This document shows positions 17,927 through 26,983 of a stretch of DNA of 64,000 bases, piece by piece (positions within the stretch are counted from its first letter, which is position 1; the number at the start of each line of letters is the position of its first letter). The notes below the pieces were generated by a model that saw only the letters and a list, made by a program, of their open reading frames with translations, did no database searches and was not told the origin of the DNA. The position numbers and the translations under genes are program-made. Source of the stretch: Fastidiosipila sp. (GTDB lineage: Bacteria; Bacillota; Clostridia; Saccharofermentanales; DTU023). The stretch is taken from NCBI GenBank assembly GCA_012511175.1, contig JAAZGO010000011.1, positions 1-64,000 on the forward strand, given 5' to 3'.

Positions 17927-19114
17927 ATGAAAGAAGGAATCAGAATCATCGAACAGGAACTGGAAGCTCTGAAGGCATCGGGAGTCTACAGTGAGGAACG
18001 TGTCCTGACGGTGCCGCAGGGGAGCAGGATCGACACCAGCGACAAAAAGGATGTCGTCAACATGTGCGCCAATAATTACTTGGGGCTGTCCAATCATCAA
18101 GAGTTGCTTCAGGCGGCCAGGGACAGTTATGACCAATGGGGTTACGGCCTGTCCTCCGTCCGCTTCATCTGCGGAACCCAAGTTTTGCACAAGGAGCTGG
18201 AGGCCAGGCTGGCCGAATTTTTCGGCTTTGAGGATGCCATTCTCTACTCTTCCTGTTTCGATGCCAACGGAGGGCTCTTTGAGACCATTTTGACTGAGGC
18301 GGATGCGGTCATCAGCGACCGCTTGAATCATGCCAGCATCATCGACGGGATCCGCTTAAGCAAAGCCAGGCGGTATGTTTACGATAATAATGATATGCGC
18401 CAGCTGGAGGCCCGTCTCAAGGAAGCAGACGGGGCGGGGGCCCGCATCAAGCTGATCGCGACAGATGGCGTCTTTTCAATGGACGGGATTATCGCGGATC
18501 TGAAGACGATCTGCGACCTTGCTGACACTTACGGAGCCCTGGTCATGGTGGATGATTCACACGCGTCCGGTTTTGTCGGCAGGACGGGGCGCGGGACACC
18601 GGAGCACTGCGAAGTCAAAGGCAGGATCGATATCATGACCAGCACACTGGGCAAGGCCATGGGGGGGGCATCCGGCGGCTTCACCATGGCAAAAAAACCG
18701 GTCATCGACTGGCTCCGGCAGAAGAGCAGGCCCTACCTTTTTTCCAATACCCTGGCTCCGGCAATCGCCGCCACATCGCTCAAGGTTCTTGAGCTGCTCC
18801 AGCGTGACAGCCTTTTAATCGATCGCTTGAACGACAACACGCTTTATTTCCGGCAGGGGGCTGAAAGAATCGGTCTCGATGTCATCCCCGGTACGCATCC
18901 CATTGTTCCCGTCATGATCTATGACGCTGTCAAGTCCATCGAAGTGGCGGATTATCTGCTTGAACTTGGCCTTTATGTCATCGCTTTTAAATTTCCGGTT
19001 GTCCCTCAGGGCAAGGCCCGCATCCGGACGCAGGTATCAGCCGCCCACTCCCGGGAGGACCTTGATTTTGCCCTTGACTGCTTTGCCAGAGCCAAGGCCA
19101 AATTTGATCTTTGA
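17927..19114 (+). CDS. kbl: Glycine C-acetyltransferase (2-amino-3-ketobutyrate CoA ligase)
   Basis: PLP-dependent alpha-oxoamine synthase that interconverts 2-amino-3-oxobutyrate plus CoA with glycine plus acetyl-CoA, usually after threonine dehydrogenase. At 395 residues it has the family length. Motifs seen include NNYLGLSNH near the N-terminus, [16 protein letters not shown], and [13 protein letters not shown] with the PLP lysine at K243. GAGGTGAG precedes the ATG. No tdh gene is adjacent, so it could serve threonine breakdown with a distant tdh or act in glycine metabolism. The related BioF is less likely given the closer fit to Kbl. Confidence 0.88.
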   Translation: MKEGIRIIEQELEALKASGVYSEERVLTVPQGSRIDTSDKKDVVNMCANNYLGLSNHQELLQAARDSYDQWGYGLSSVRFICGTQVLHKELEARLAEFFGFEDAILYSSCFDANGGLFETILTEADAVISDRLNHASIIDGIRLSKARRYVYDNNDMRQLEARLKEADGAGARIKLIATDGVFSMDGIIADLKTICDLADTYGALVMVDDSHASGFVGRTGRGTPEHCEVKGRIDIMTSTLGKAMGGASGGFTMAKKPVIDWLRQKSRPYLFSNTLAPAIAATSLKVLELLQRDSLLIDRLNDNTLYFRQGAERIGLDVIPGTHPIVPVMIYDAVKSIEVADYLLELGLYVIAFKFPVVPQGKARIRTQVSAAHSREDLDFALDCFARAKAKFDL

Positions 19115-19139
19115 CAAATAAAATAAGTCCTCCTATAAT
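19111..19139 (+). promoter_or_regulatory. Consensus promoter of tRNA-Lys
   Basis: TTGACA (19111-19116), exactly 17 bases, TATAAT (19134-19139): a perfect match to the vegetative sigma consensus. The TGA inside the -35 box is the stop codon of kbl. Transcription would begin about five bases before the tRNA. Confidence 0.92.
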
Positions 19140-19150
19140 GACCGGTGTTC

Positions 19151-19226
19151 GCACCATTAGCTCAGCTGGCAGAGCAACTGACTCTTAATCAGTGGGTCCG
19201 GGGTTCGAATCCCCGATGGTGTACCA
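19151..19226 (+). tRNA. tRNA-Lys (anticodon CTT)
   Basis: 76-base cloverleaf with encoded CCA. Acceptor GCACCAT pairs with ATGGTGT, anticodon stem ACTGA/TCAGT encloses CTCTTAA with anticodon CTT (reads AAG), and the T arm has GGTTCGAATCC. Confidence 0.96.
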
Positions 19227-19260
19227 GAAAAGGCGGCGACTGTTGGTCGCCGCCTTTTCC
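19227..19260. terminator. Bidirectional terminator between tRNA-Lys and the DUF3048 gene
   Basis: A perfect 14-bp stem from GAAAAGGCGGCGAC to GTCGCCGCCTTTTC around a five-base loop. Both strands end the stem with TTTTC, so it can stop the tRNA transcript and the convergent DUF3048 transcript. Confidence 0.85.
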
Positions 19261-19284
19261 TGATTTGATTATTTGGCCGGTAAG

Positions 19285-20331
19285 TTACCGGTATTCCACG
19301 GTCTTGAGCGCGCTGTCATCCACGACAATCACCCAGGTCAGGCCCGGATTCAAAATCAGCTCCTCGCCGTCCAGGAAGTAAACAATGGGTTCCGTGTGCG
19401 ACGCTTTCTTCCAGCTAATCTGATATTTACGGGCGCCGGTAAGATAGACAGCTTCCGCCTCATCGACCCAGTTGATCTTGTTATGGACACCGTTTGGCAT
19501 CAAGCTGTGCGGGCGGTGCAGGACAATGATATTGGCGATATCCAGCACTTCACCCGTCGCTTCATCCACCAGCACTTCGCCATTGTTGAACTTGTGGTAA
19601 ACCTTCTTGTCGGCGTCATACTTAAACGATTCCTGCAGACTCGTGTAGTGGTAATGGAGCTCGGTCACCCTTTCCCCGATGCCCGGCCGGGCGAAATGGT
19701 CACGGACGTGGAGGCCTTTGACAGGTTCCACGGGCAGAATGGAACCGTACTTCTTCTCAGCCCGGCTGTAACACTTTTCCAGGCTGGTGTAAAGATTGTG
19801 TGGCACCACCCGGTGGTCCGTGCGGTTAAAGATTGAATAATCACCTTTTAATGCGTCGAGAATCCGGATCTCATCAACCAGAGGGCTGGCCTCTATAACA
19901 CGATAGTTGCCCGCATAGCAATAAAAGGCCTGATGCTGGGCGACCAGGTCAAGATAGGCGGGCCGGGCACTTCGGACGGGTCCGATGACCCCCTCGTCAG
20001 CATCGGTCAGAAGGAGCAGGCGGGTGGTGCGTGCCTCGGTCATCATCTGGTAGATCAGTTTTGCCTTGGACAAACCTGATTGAGGTCTGGCGGCAGCCAC
20101 ATTATTGATCATGAATGCAATCGGATACCGGTCAGGAAAAAGAAACCTGATGACCGGTACCGCTTCAGCTTCCGTCTCTGCCGGCCTGCTTGACGGGTCG
20201 GTTGCAGGCCTTTCAGGAACCGGCCCCGGGTCAGGCAGACCGGTTTCTGATCCTCCCGGCTCTCTTTTGCCGCAGGACATGGCGGTCACGGCAAGGAACA
20301 CTATCAGCAACAGGGTTACCGTCTTTTTCAT
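19285..20331 (-). CDS. DUF3048 (YerB-like) lipoprotein
   Basis: A 348-residue secreted protein with a lipoprotein-type signal (MKKTVTLLLIVFLAVTAMSC, Cys20 as likely lipidated residue, though the box is atypical), a Pro/Glu-rich linker (about 25-55) and the DUF3048 core. Core stretches include AFMINNVAAARPQSGLSKA, VIGPVRSARPAYLDL, FNRTDHRVVPHNLY and a C-terminal second domain (about 230-340). Family function is unknown; B. subtilis YerB is a homologue by recollection. The best Shine-Dalgarno-like GGAGGT lies 18 bases upstream and is better placed for an out-of-frame ATG, so expression may be weak. It is convergent with tRNA-Lys. Confidence 0.82.
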   Translation of the reverse strand: MKKTVTLLLIVFLAVTAMSCGKREPGGSETGLPDPGPVPERPATDPSSRPAETEAEAVPVIRFLFPDRYPIAFMINNVAAARPQSGLSKAKLIYQMMTEARTTRLLLLTDADEGVIGPVRSARPAYLDLVAQHQAFYCYAGNYRVIEASPLVDEIRILDALKGDYSIFNRTDHRVVPHNLYTSLEKCYSRAEKKYGSILPVEPVKGLHVRDHFARPGIGERVTELHYHYTSLQESFKYDADKKVYHKFNNGEVLVDEATGEVLDIANIIVLHRPHSLMPNGVHNKINWVDEAEAVYLTGARKYQISWKKASHTEPIVYFLDGEELILNPGLTWVIVVDDSALKTVEYR

Positions 20332-20489
20332 CTTCAGGCATGCAGGCAGACCTCCATCCGGCCGCTTGCTTTACCTCCCTACGTGATGGATATGGCTCAA
20401 TCATAACACGGCGGCCTGTGCTATCATGCAAGTGTCCGGGGATGGCAGCAGCATACGGCTGCGTGGCATGGCCTGGATATGGGCAGACC

Positions 20490-21233
20490 ATGACTGATCA
20501 AAGATTTATCTCTAAACTTACCCAATGGCTCCACGAATCGGCTGACACAGTTTTTTTCGGCGGAGCCGGCGTTTCGACGGAATCGGGTGTGGCTGATTTT
20601 CGAAGTGCCACGGGCATCTACTCCCAAATGGGCGGGGCGGAGCGCTATCTGACCCTTGAATTCATGAATAGTCAGCCAGAGGAGTTTTATTCATTTTACA
20701 GAAAATTTTTTATGAAGGCGGGGATACGCCCCAACCCTGCGCATACAAAGCTGGCGGAAATGGAAGCGGCAGGAAAGCTTTCCGCCATCGTTACGCAAAA
20801 TGTTGACGGCCTGCATCAGGCAGCAGGCAGCAGGCGGGTTTACGAACTTCACGGGAACGGGAACAGATTCTATTGCCAGCGCTGCTCCCGTAAATATACT
20901 TTTGACGAAGCGGCATCAGCTGCCGGTGCTTTTTATTGCCGGGACAATAATTGCGGCGGTCTTGTGCGCCCGGATATTGTCATGTATGGCGAGCCGCTGG
21001 ACGAAGAAGTGATTGGCGGCGCTGTCAATGCCATTGCCGGGGCTGATTTGCTTATCGTGGGCGGCTCATCCATGACCGTTTATCCGGCAGCCGGTATGAT
21101 CCACTACAGAAAGCCCGGCTCCAGACTGGTACTCATTAACCTGGAAGCAACCCCTTACGACAGCACGGCCGACCTGGTGGCACATGAGTCGATCGGGGAG
21201 CTGTTCTCAAGCATTGAGCTCGAATCCCGTTGA
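20490..21233 (+). CDS. cobB: NAD-dependent protein deacylase (sirtuin, Sir2 family)
   Basis: Removes acyl groups from lysines using NAD+. The 247-residue protein shows GAGVSTESGVADFRS for NAD binding near residues 25-40, TQNVDGLHQAAG, the catalytic HG at H121, the zinc-binding cysteines C129, C132, C150 and C155, and GGSSMTVYPAA near the C-terminus. The frame is open far upstream, but the family start pattern (MTDQRFISKLTQWL) fits ATG 20490. No strong ribosome-binding site is visible. Its stop codon forms part of the -35 box of the next gene. Confidence 0.92.
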   Translation: MTDQRFISKLTQWLHESADTVFFGGAGVSTESGVADFRSATGIYSQMGGAERYLTLEFMNSQPEEFYSFYRKFFMKAGIRPNPAHTKLAEMEAAGKLSAIVTQNVDGLHQAAGSRRVYELHGNGNRFYCQRCSRKYTFDEAASAAGAFYCRDNNCGGLVRPDIVMYGEPLDEEVIGGAVNAIAGADLLIVGGSSMTVYPAAGMIHYRKPGSRLVLINLEATPYDSTADLVAHESIGELFSSIELESR

Positions 21234-21258
21234 AAACCAGGATGTTTTTTGCTAGCAT
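21230..21258 (+). promoter_or_regulatory. Promoter of the CNNM/CBS gene
   Basis: TTGAAA (21230-21235), 17-base spacer, TAGCAT (21253-21258). The -35 contains the sirtuin stop codon. Confidence 0.6.
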
Positions 21259-21295
21259 GGCTTAGGTCCCTGTGGACAAGTGGAGGTAAAGCCCT

Positions 21296-22735
21296 TTGGA
21301 CGGCAGCAGCTGTACCGGCCCTCTGATGAGGGCAATTCTGGAAAAACAAGTTATCGTCGCAAGCAATAGCGGTTCGCTTCTGTTCGATTTGATCCTGATA
21401 TTCGTTCTCATACTCATCAATGGCTTTTTTTCGGCTGCCGAAATGGCGGTCGTGACACAAAATGACAACCGGATCAGGCAGATGGCGCAATCAGGCCACA
21501 GCAAGGCCAAGCGGCTCTTGAGGTTTGTCGATAACAAAAGCCGCTTTCTTTCGACGACTCAAGTGGCCATCACAATTGCGGGATTTCTCTCAAGCGCCTT
21601 CGCGGCTGATAAAATTGCGGGAAGGATCTACACTGCCCTTGATCCTCTTTATGAGACGCCATCGCTGCGAACCATCGCTGTCATTGGGCTCACCATCCTG
21701 CTTTCCTACATAAGCATGGTTCTGGGAGAACTGGTTCCGAAAAGGCTGGCCATGCGCAGGCCCGAAGCGCTGGCTCTGTCAATTGCAGGCATTTTGCGCG
21801 GATTCGATATCTTTTTCTATCCTTTTACCCGCTTGCTTGAATTCTCAGGCAACGTGGTCATCCGTCTTTTCGGCATCGATCCTTCCGAGACGGCCAAACA
21901 GGTCACGGAGGAGGAGATCAGAATCCTGGTTGAGGCGGGGACGGGAAGCGGTGACCTTCACGAAGAGGAAGCTACTTTGATCAATAACATATTTGCTTTT
22001 GACGATAAGTACGTTTCAGAGATCATGACACCCCGTGTATCCGTGACGGGGGTCCCGCTTGACTCCAGTTACGATGAGGCGGTTGAAATCGCGGCCAATG
22101 CACGTTATTCACGATTTCCCGTCTACGAAGAGGACATTGATGACATCGTGGGTGTCCTGACAGTTAAGGACCTTCTGCGGGTCACCCGGGACCAGCGGGA
22201 AAGCGGCTTCAATCTGGGCGACATACTCAGGCCGACCTATTTCGTCCCGGAAGGAAAAAAGATCGACGTCCTTTTCAATGAGATGAAGAGGCGCCAGATC
22301 ACCATGGCGGTCGTTGTCGATGAGTATGGCGGAACGGAGGGCATTGTGACCCTGGAGGATCTGCTGGAGGAGATCGTCGGCGAGATTGAAGACGAGTACG
22401 ATGCGCCTGAGACGAGTGTAACCCTGAATCCCGACGGATCCTATGTCTTCAGCGGTCTCCTCACCCCCGCAGAGGCGGGCCGCTATGTCCCTGAACTTGA
22501 CGCCCTGAAGGAAGATGATGATTTTGATACCATTGCCGGCTTTGTTCTTTCCCTGCTGGGGCATATCCCCATGCAGGATGAAAAACCGGAGGTCATATTC
22601 AATCACCTGAAATTTACTGTCCTGGAGATGGAGGACAGGAGGATCGCCAAGATTAAGCTGGAGATCCTTCCGGAAAAGAGTAAGGACAGCGGCCCGAGGG
22701 ACGGGGAAGCCTCCGGTTCACACGATCCCCTCTGA
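21296..22735 (+). CDS. HlyC/CorC (CNNM) family membrane protein with CBS pair
   Basis: A 479-residue protein of the DUF21-CBS-CorC_HlyC family, annotated as haemolysin-like but likely involved in Mg2+ or other divalent-cation efflux. Order of parts: DUF21 membrane domain (about 20-200, with [12 protein letters not shown] and [12 protein letters not shown]), two CBS motifs (about 220-340, VSEIMTPR and [24 protein letters not shown]), and the C-terminal CorC_HlyC domain (about 370-455). A TTG start at 21296 is chosen because GGAGGT lies eight bases upstream; the later ATG 21326 has no such site. The P-type ATPase gene follows after ten bases, suggesting a cation-handling operon. Confidence 0.88.
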   Translation: MDGSSCTGPLMRAILEKQVIVASNSGSLLFDLILIFVLILINGFFSAAEMAVVTQNDNRIRQMAQSGHSKAKRLLRFVDNKSRFLSTTQVAITIAGFLSSAFAADKIAGRIYTALDPLYETPSLRTIAVIGLTILLSYISMVLGELVPKRLAMRRPEALALSIAGILRGFDIFFYPFTRLLEFSGNVVIRLFGIDPSETAKQVTEEEIRILVEAGTGSGDLHEEEATLINNIFAFDDKYVSEIMTPRVSVTGVPLDSSYDEAVEIAANARYSRFPVYEEDIDDIVGVLTVKDLLRVTRDQRESGFNLGDILRPTYFVPEGKKIDVLFNEMKRRQITMAVVVDEYGGTEGIVTLEDLLEEIVGEIEDEYDAPETSVTLNPDGSYVFSGLLTPAEAGRYVPELDALKEDDDFDTIAGFVLSLLGHIPMQDEKPEVIFNHLKFTVLEMEDRRIAKIKLEILPEKSKDSGPRDGEASGSHDPL

Positions 22736-22745
22736 GTGAACAGAA

Positions 22746-25562
22746 ATGAAGAAAGCGCTTGAAAAAGGGGCAGGGCCCCCGGCCGGGTTGATTTCCAATG
22801 AGGAGGCCTGTACAGTGCCGGTGCCCGAGGTCGTTGCCCTGCTGCAAACCGATCCCCTGGCGGGCCTGACTGTCAGTGAGGCAAAGGACAGGCTTGCCAG
22901 GGTCGGACCTAATGAACTGGAGGAGGAGAAGAAGACGCCCCTGGCTGTGAAACTCTTCTACCAGTTCAAGGATTTCCTGATTGTTATCCTGATCGGGGCC
23001 GCCGCCATTTCCGCTGCGCTTGGGGAAACAGCTGACGCCATCATCATCTTTGCGGTTGTCCTGATCAATGCCGTACTGGGAACCATTCAGGAGCACCAGG
23101 CGGAAAAGGCTCTGGATGCCCTGAAAAAAATGGCGGCGCCCTACGCCCGGGTCATCCGCTCCGGAGAAACACGCCAGGTTCCAGCCGCGGAACTGGTGCC
23201 GGGAGATCTCGTCCAGCTGGAGGCGGGTGACATTGTTCCGGCGGACATCCGGCTTCTGACAAGCGTCAATCTGAAAGCCAATGAATCAGCCCTGACAGGT
23301 GAGTCAGTACCTGTGGCCAAAGACGCCGCCGTCTATTTTGCGGAGATTCCCGGTCTTGGAGACCGGGTCAACATGGTCTTCAGCAGCATGGAAATCACTT
23401 ACGGCAAGGGGGAGGGTCTGGTAGTATCGACCGGGCCAGCCACCGAGATCGGCAGGATTGCCGACCGCCTGAAACAGATTGAAACTGAAATGACCCCCCT
23501 CCAGGTCAATTTGAATAAGCTGGGTAAAGTTCTCGGGATCGGCTGTCTTCTAATCTGCGCGGTGATTTTCGGTGCAGGCCTGATCCAGGGAGGTGAGCCG
23601 CTGGCCCTCTTCATGGCAGCGATCAGTCTGGCTGTTGCCGCCATCCCCGAAGGCCTGCCTGCTGTTGTGACTATCCTGCTGGCAGTCGGAATGAAGAGGA
23701 TGGCCAGGGAGAATGCCATCGTCAAACGCCTTCTGGCGGTTGAAACGCTGGGAAGCGTCAATACCATTTGCTCGGATAAGACGGGAACCCTGACCCGCAA
23801 TGAAATGACGGTGACCCGCCTTTTCGCGGGCGGGCGGAGATTTCTCGTAACGGGAACCGGTTATACAAGGCAAGGGGCGATTTATCCGGAAGACGGGGAA
23901 GGGGAAGAGGCTTCTTCCCCGGTGGTTGACCGCATGCTCATCATCGGCGCACTCTGCAATGATGCGGTGCTGGTCGAGCCGGAACAAGAGGGCCAGGTTA
24001 TTCTGATCGGGGATCCAACGGAAGGTGCCATCCTGGCAGCCGCCGCAAAGAGCGGTCTTTCTGTCGGAGATATCCGCCGTTCCTATCCGGTCGTCTGGGA
24101 GAAGCCCTTTGATTCGGAGCGGAAAATGATGTCTGTCGGATGCCTGTTCGATGACGGGCAGTTCCAATCGCTGACAAAGGGCGCGCCGGATCAACTTCTG
24201 ATGCGATGTGACCGGGAGATGACTGATTCGGGACCGGCCCCCCTGACGGAGGAAAGGCGACGGTTCATTTTGGAGCAGAATTCCTCCTATGCCCGCCAAG
24301 CGCTTCGTGTGCTGGGTTTTGCCTTTAAGGTCCATAAGAACGACCGTTTCGACGGGGCGGAAGAAGGCATGGTATTCACCGGCCTGATGGGCATGATCGA
24401 TCCGCCCAGGCCGGAAGTGAAAGTGGCCATTGAGGTTTGCCACCAAGCGGGAATCGATGTGGTCATGATCACGGGAGACCATGAGGAAACAGCCGCTGCC
24501 ATCGCCGATGAACTCAAATTGCGGGCTCCTGGCGATGGGGTCCTGACCGGAAGTCAGCTTCAGCAGATGACGGATCAGGAACTCTTTGAAAGAAGCGTGG
24601 CTACGTCGGTTTACGCACGGGTCTCTCCGGATCACAAGGTCAGGATCGTTGAGGCCTTGAAGCGGGCTGGCAGGATCGTCTCCATGACGGGCGACGGCGT
24701 CAATGACGCACCCGCCCTGAAGCGGGCTGACATTGGAGTGGCCATGGGGATTACGGGAACTGAGGTGGCTAAGGGGGCCGCCGACATGATTCTGACCGAT
24801 GACAACTTCGGCACCATTGTCAAGGCGGTGGAGGAGGGGCGGATCATCTACGCCAATATTCGCAAAGTTGTCGGTTTCCTTCTCTCCTGCAATGTCGGCG
24901 AAATCCTTGTAATTTTCTTAACCTCCATGCTTTTCGGTCCCGCTTACGCGCCGCTGATCCCAGTCCAGCTGCTCTGGCTCAACCTGGTGACCGACAGTTT
25001 CCCCGCCCTTGCGCTGGGCAGGGAACTGTCGGAGGAAGGCATTATGCTCCGCCCGCCACGCGCGAAAAATGAAAGAATCCTGGATCGCCCCATGACGGTG
25101 TCGATCGTCCTGCAATCCCTGGCAATTTTTGTGACGGTTTTCCTGGCCTTCAATGCCGGCAGGTATTTTTACCCGGATCTTCTGGCGGACGGCACAGCGG
25201 CGGCCTCTTTCACGCTGATGCCCCTGCCGGGCGCGCTTCCCTCCTGGGGCGCCCATACCTACGCCTTTGCCACCTTGATTCTGGCTGAACTGCTGCGGGT
25301 CTTTTCGGCAAGATCCGAACAAGCTTCCGTTTTTCAGCTCGGCCTCTTCACCAATAAGATGCTGAACGGGGCGGTAATCCTGTCCCTTGCCCTGACGCTG
25401 GCAGTGATCTACATTCCTTTGCTTGACCGCTATTTTCGAACCATTCCGCTTGCTCCCAGGGACTGGGCCATCATATTTCTCCTGGTCCTGATACCTTTTC
25501 TCTCGGGCGAATTCTTTAAAGGGATTCGCAGGAAGAAGGCGGGCTGGCGTGCAGGCACTTGA
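22746..25562 (+). CDS. Calcium-transporting P-type ATPase (type IIA)
   Basis: A 938-residue cation pump. It has the actuator motif LTGESVPV, the phosphorylation motif CSDKTGTLT (Asp344), the KGAPDQLL nucleotide-binding stretch, and the hinge motif TGDGVNDAPAL. The membrane signature AAIPEGLPAVV in helix 4 and NLVTDSFPALALG in helix 6 match type IIA (SERCA/PMR1-like) pumps, so Ca2+ export is the likely role. A proteobacterial-type signal peptide is absent, as expected. It probably shares a transcript with the CNNM gene. The gene's final TGA lies within the -35 box of the infC promoter. Confidence 0.93.
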   Translation: MKKALEKGAGPPAGLISNEEACTVPVPEVVALLQTDPLAGLTVSEAKDRLARVGPNELEEEKKTPLAVKLFYQFKDFLIVILIGAAAISAALGETADAIIIFAVVLINAVLGTIQEHQAEKALDALKKMAAPYARVIRSGETRQVPAAELVPGDLVQLEAGDIVPADIRLLTSVNLKANESALTGESVPVAKDAAVYFAEIPGLGDRVNMVFSSMEITYGKGEGLVVSTGPATEIGRIADRLKQIETEMTPLQVNLNKLGKVLGIGCLLICAVIFGAGLIQGGEPLALFMAAISLAVAAIPEGLPAVVTILLAVGMKRMARENAIVKRLLAVETLGSVNTICSDKTGTLTRNEMTVTRLFAGGRRFLVTGTGYTRQGAIYPEDGEGEEASSPVVDRMLIIGALCNDAVLVEPEQEGQVILIGDPTEGAILAAAAKSGLSVGDIRRSYPVVWEKPFDSERKMMSVGCLFDDGQFQSLTKGAPDQLLMRCDREMTDSGPAPLTEERRRFILEQNSSYARQALRVLGFAFKVHKNDRFDGAEEGMVFTGLMGMIDPPRPEVKVAIEVCHQAGIDVVMITGDHEETAAAIADELKLRAPGDGVLTGSQLQQMTDQELFERSVATSVYARVSPDHKVRIVEALKRAGRIVSMTGDGVNDAPALKRADIGVAMGITGTEVAKGAADMILTDDNFGTIVKAVEEGRIIYANIRKVVGFLLSCNVGEILVIFLTSMLFGPAYAPLIPVQLLWLNLVTDSFPALALGRELSEEGIMLRPPRAKNERILDRPMTVSIVLQSLAIFVTVFLAFNAGRYFYPDLLADGTAAASFTLMPLPGALPSWGAHTYAFATLILAELLRVFSARSEQASVFQLGLFTNKMLNGAVILSLALTLAVIYIPLLDRYFRTIPLAPRDWAIIFLLVLIPFLSGEFFKGIRRKKAGWRAGT

Positions 25563-25587
25563 CGGCAGGTGCTTCAAGGGCTATACT
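25559..25587 (+). promoter_or_regulatory. Promoter of infC-rpmI-rplT
   Basis: TTGACG (25559-25564), 17-base spacer, TATACT (25582-25587). The -35 overlaps the stop codon of the ATPase gene. The predicted leader is about 127 bases long. Confidence 0.78.
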
Positions 25588-25675
25588 CACTTGCGTGTAA
25601 GTAGAAGTTCCGCTTCTCACCTCAAGCGCAAGCGAAAAGGTTGACAGATACCAGCCGGGGCAGGCGGTTTTGTGG

Positions 25676-25697
25676 AGCGGGGCTGATCCGCTTTTTT
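25676..25697 (+). terminator. Leader attenuator upstream of infC (L20-leader type)
   Basis: AGCGGG-GCTGA-TCCGCT forms a six-pair stem (one G-T) followed directly by TTTTT, located in the leader nine bases before the infC Shine-Dalgarno sequence. A terminator before the first gene of an infC-rpmI-rplT operon fits the L20-controlled attenuation known in B. subtilis. The L20-binding structure itself was not verified. The U-run can also pair with the AAAAGGAG of the ribosome-binding site. Confidence 0.65.
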
Positions 25698-25720
25698 CTT
25701 GCCCGAAAAGGAGGCTCGAT

Positions 25721-26242
25721 ATCAGACAATCAAACAGGGCCCACGCGATAAATGAGGAGATCCGTTTTCCTCAGGTCAGACTGGTGGATGAAGAGGGAAA
25801 GATGGTGGGTGTTGTTCCCGTCGAGGACGCCAGGCGGAGAGCCTACGATGCCAATCTCGATCTTGTGCTTATTTCACCCTCCCCGGATAATCCGGTTTGC
25901 AAAATCATGGATTATGGGAAGTTTGTTTTTGAACAGGAGAAAAAGAAGCGAGAAGCGAGAAAGAACCAGAAAATCGTCAACGTAAAAGAAGTCCAGCTGA
26001 AGCTGACGACTGAGGAACACGATTTTGATGTCAAGGTTCGCAACGCTCGGCGTTTTCTTGAGGCGGGAGACCGCGTCAAGGTGGTGATTCGTTTCCGCGG
26101 CCGGGAAATGACCCATACTGACCAAGGCTACGATGTGATGGAGGACTTTGCCGACGCCGTGTCGGATCTTGGGTCCGTCGAACGCCAGGCCAAGGCCGAA
26201 GGCCGGAATATGATCATGTTTTTGTCGCCTCTTAAGGATTAA
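25721..26242 (+). CDS. infC: Translation initiation factor IF-3, probable AUC start
   Basis: IF-3 binds the 30S subunit and enforces initiator tRNA and start-codon fidelity. The 173-residue protein has the N-domain (INEEIRFPQVRLVDEEGKMVG), a basic linker (about 75-90) and the C-domain (KVVIRFRGREMTH). No ATG, GTG or TTG is suitably placed. AAAAGGAGG at 25706-25714 lies six bases before the in-frame ATC at 25721, which gives the usual IF-3 length. A TTG at 25670 would put the attenuator inside the coding region. Rare AUU/AUC starts are known for infC and underlie autoregulation. rpmI and rplT follow. Confidence 0.92.
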   Translation: MRQSNRAHAINEEIRFPQVRLVDEEGKMVGVVPVEDARRRAYDANLDLVLISPSPDNPVCKIMDYGKFVFEQEKKKREARKNQKIVNVKEVQLKLTTEEHDFDVKVRNARRFLEAGDRVKVVIRFRGREMTHTDQGYDVMEDFADAVSDLGSVERQAKAEGRNMIMFLSPLKD

Positions 26243-26302
26243 GATCGGGGCCGGGCCCCTGATCATACATAGAAGATAAAGAAAGGCTGAAGGGAGGCTA
26301 AA

Positions 26303-26500
26303 ATGCCTAAGCAGAAAACACACAGCTCATCAAAGAAGCGCTATAAGGTGACCGGAACGGGGAAGTATCTCCGCTCGCAGGCGTTCACCAGCCATATTTT
26401 GACCAAAAAGACACCAAAAAGAAAACGCAAACTGCGTAAAACCACCCTGGTCTCGGCACAGGATGCCAAGCGGTTGCGCCGGCTTTTGCCATACGAGTGA
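26303..26500 (+). CDS. rpmI: 50S ribosomal protein L35
   Basis: A 65-residue, strongly basic protein beginning [20 protein letters not shown], as is typical of L35, with the [14 protein letters not shown] stretch. GGGAGG is seven bases before the ATG. Middle gene of infC-rpmI-rplT. Confidence 0.96.
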   Translation: MPKQKTHSSSKKRYKVTGTGKYLRSQAFTSHILTKKTPKRKRKLRKTTLVSAQDAKRLRRLLPYE

Positions 26501-26534
26501 CAGGTGATTTTGTCAGGGAGGGGAGGAATACAGC

Positions 26535-26897
26535 ATGTCCAGAGTGAGAAGAAGCACGGTTTTACGCCGTAGACATAAAAGAGTATTAAAGCAAGCCAAG
26601 GGTTATTTCGGCCGCAAGGGGGCACAATACCGTGTCGCCAACCAGGCGGTTATGAAATCAGGCCAGTACGCCTACAGGGACCGCCGCAGGAAGAAACGCG
26701 ATTTCCGCCGCTTGTGGATCGCCCGCATCAATGCGGCCGCACGGGCCAACGGGATGAGCTACAGCCGTTTTATCAACGGACTGAACCTTGCCGGCGTAGC
26801 GCTTGACAGGAAGGCACTGGCGGATCTGGCCGTCAACGATAAGAACGGATTTACCGAGCTGGTCAATATCTCCAAGAGCGCCTTGAATCTTTCCTGA
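26535..26897 (+). CDS. rplT: 50S ribosomal protein L20
   Basis: A 120-residue L20 with the basic N-terminal extension ([20 protein letters not shown]) that threads into 23S rRNA and the globular C-domain ([20 protein letters not shown]). L20 is needed early in 50S assembly and in Firmicutes represses its own operon through the leader, which fits the attenuator found upstream of infC. Confidence 0.97.
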   Translation: MSRVRRSTVLRRRHKRVLKQAKGYFGRKGAQYRVANQAVMKSGQYAYRDRRRKKRDFRRLWIARINAAARANGMSYSRFINGLNLAGVALDRKALADLAVNDKNGFTELVNISKSALNLS

Positions 26898-26929
26898 AGG
26901 AAGAAGCAGATCGGGATAGACTTGATATG

Positions 26930-26949
26930 AGGGCGGAGTGATCCGCCCT
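26930..26949 (+). terminator. Hairpin after rplT, weak or partial terminator
   Basis: An 8-bp perfect stem AGGGCGGA / TCCGCCCT around a GTGA loop, 32 bases after the rplT stop. Only TTGATG follows, so termination would be inefficient; it may simply be a 3'-end stabilising hairpin. Confidence 0.45.
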
Positions 26950-26983
26950 TGATGCGTTGATGCAGATTTGAAAGGGGGATCGC

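Noticed and set aside
19145-19381. Open frame over tRNA-Lys (LAQLAEQLTLNQWVRGSNPRW)
   Set aside because: This peptide is the translation of the tRNA gene itself, a common spurious call.
20231-20491. Out-of-frame ATG (20341, - strand) with a better Shine-Dalgarno sequence before the DUF3048 gene
   Set aside because: The peptide it would give is short and unrecognisable; the DUF3048 frame has a clear signal peptide and family core.
23550-24635. 361-codon antisense frame in the Ca2+ ATPase
   Set aside because: Shadow of a clear P-type ATPase; no family resemblance on the - strand.
25670-25720. TTG start for infC at 25670
   Set aside because: It would place the attenuator stem and U-run in the coding region and has no ribosome-binding site at the right distance; AAAAGGAGG points to 25721.
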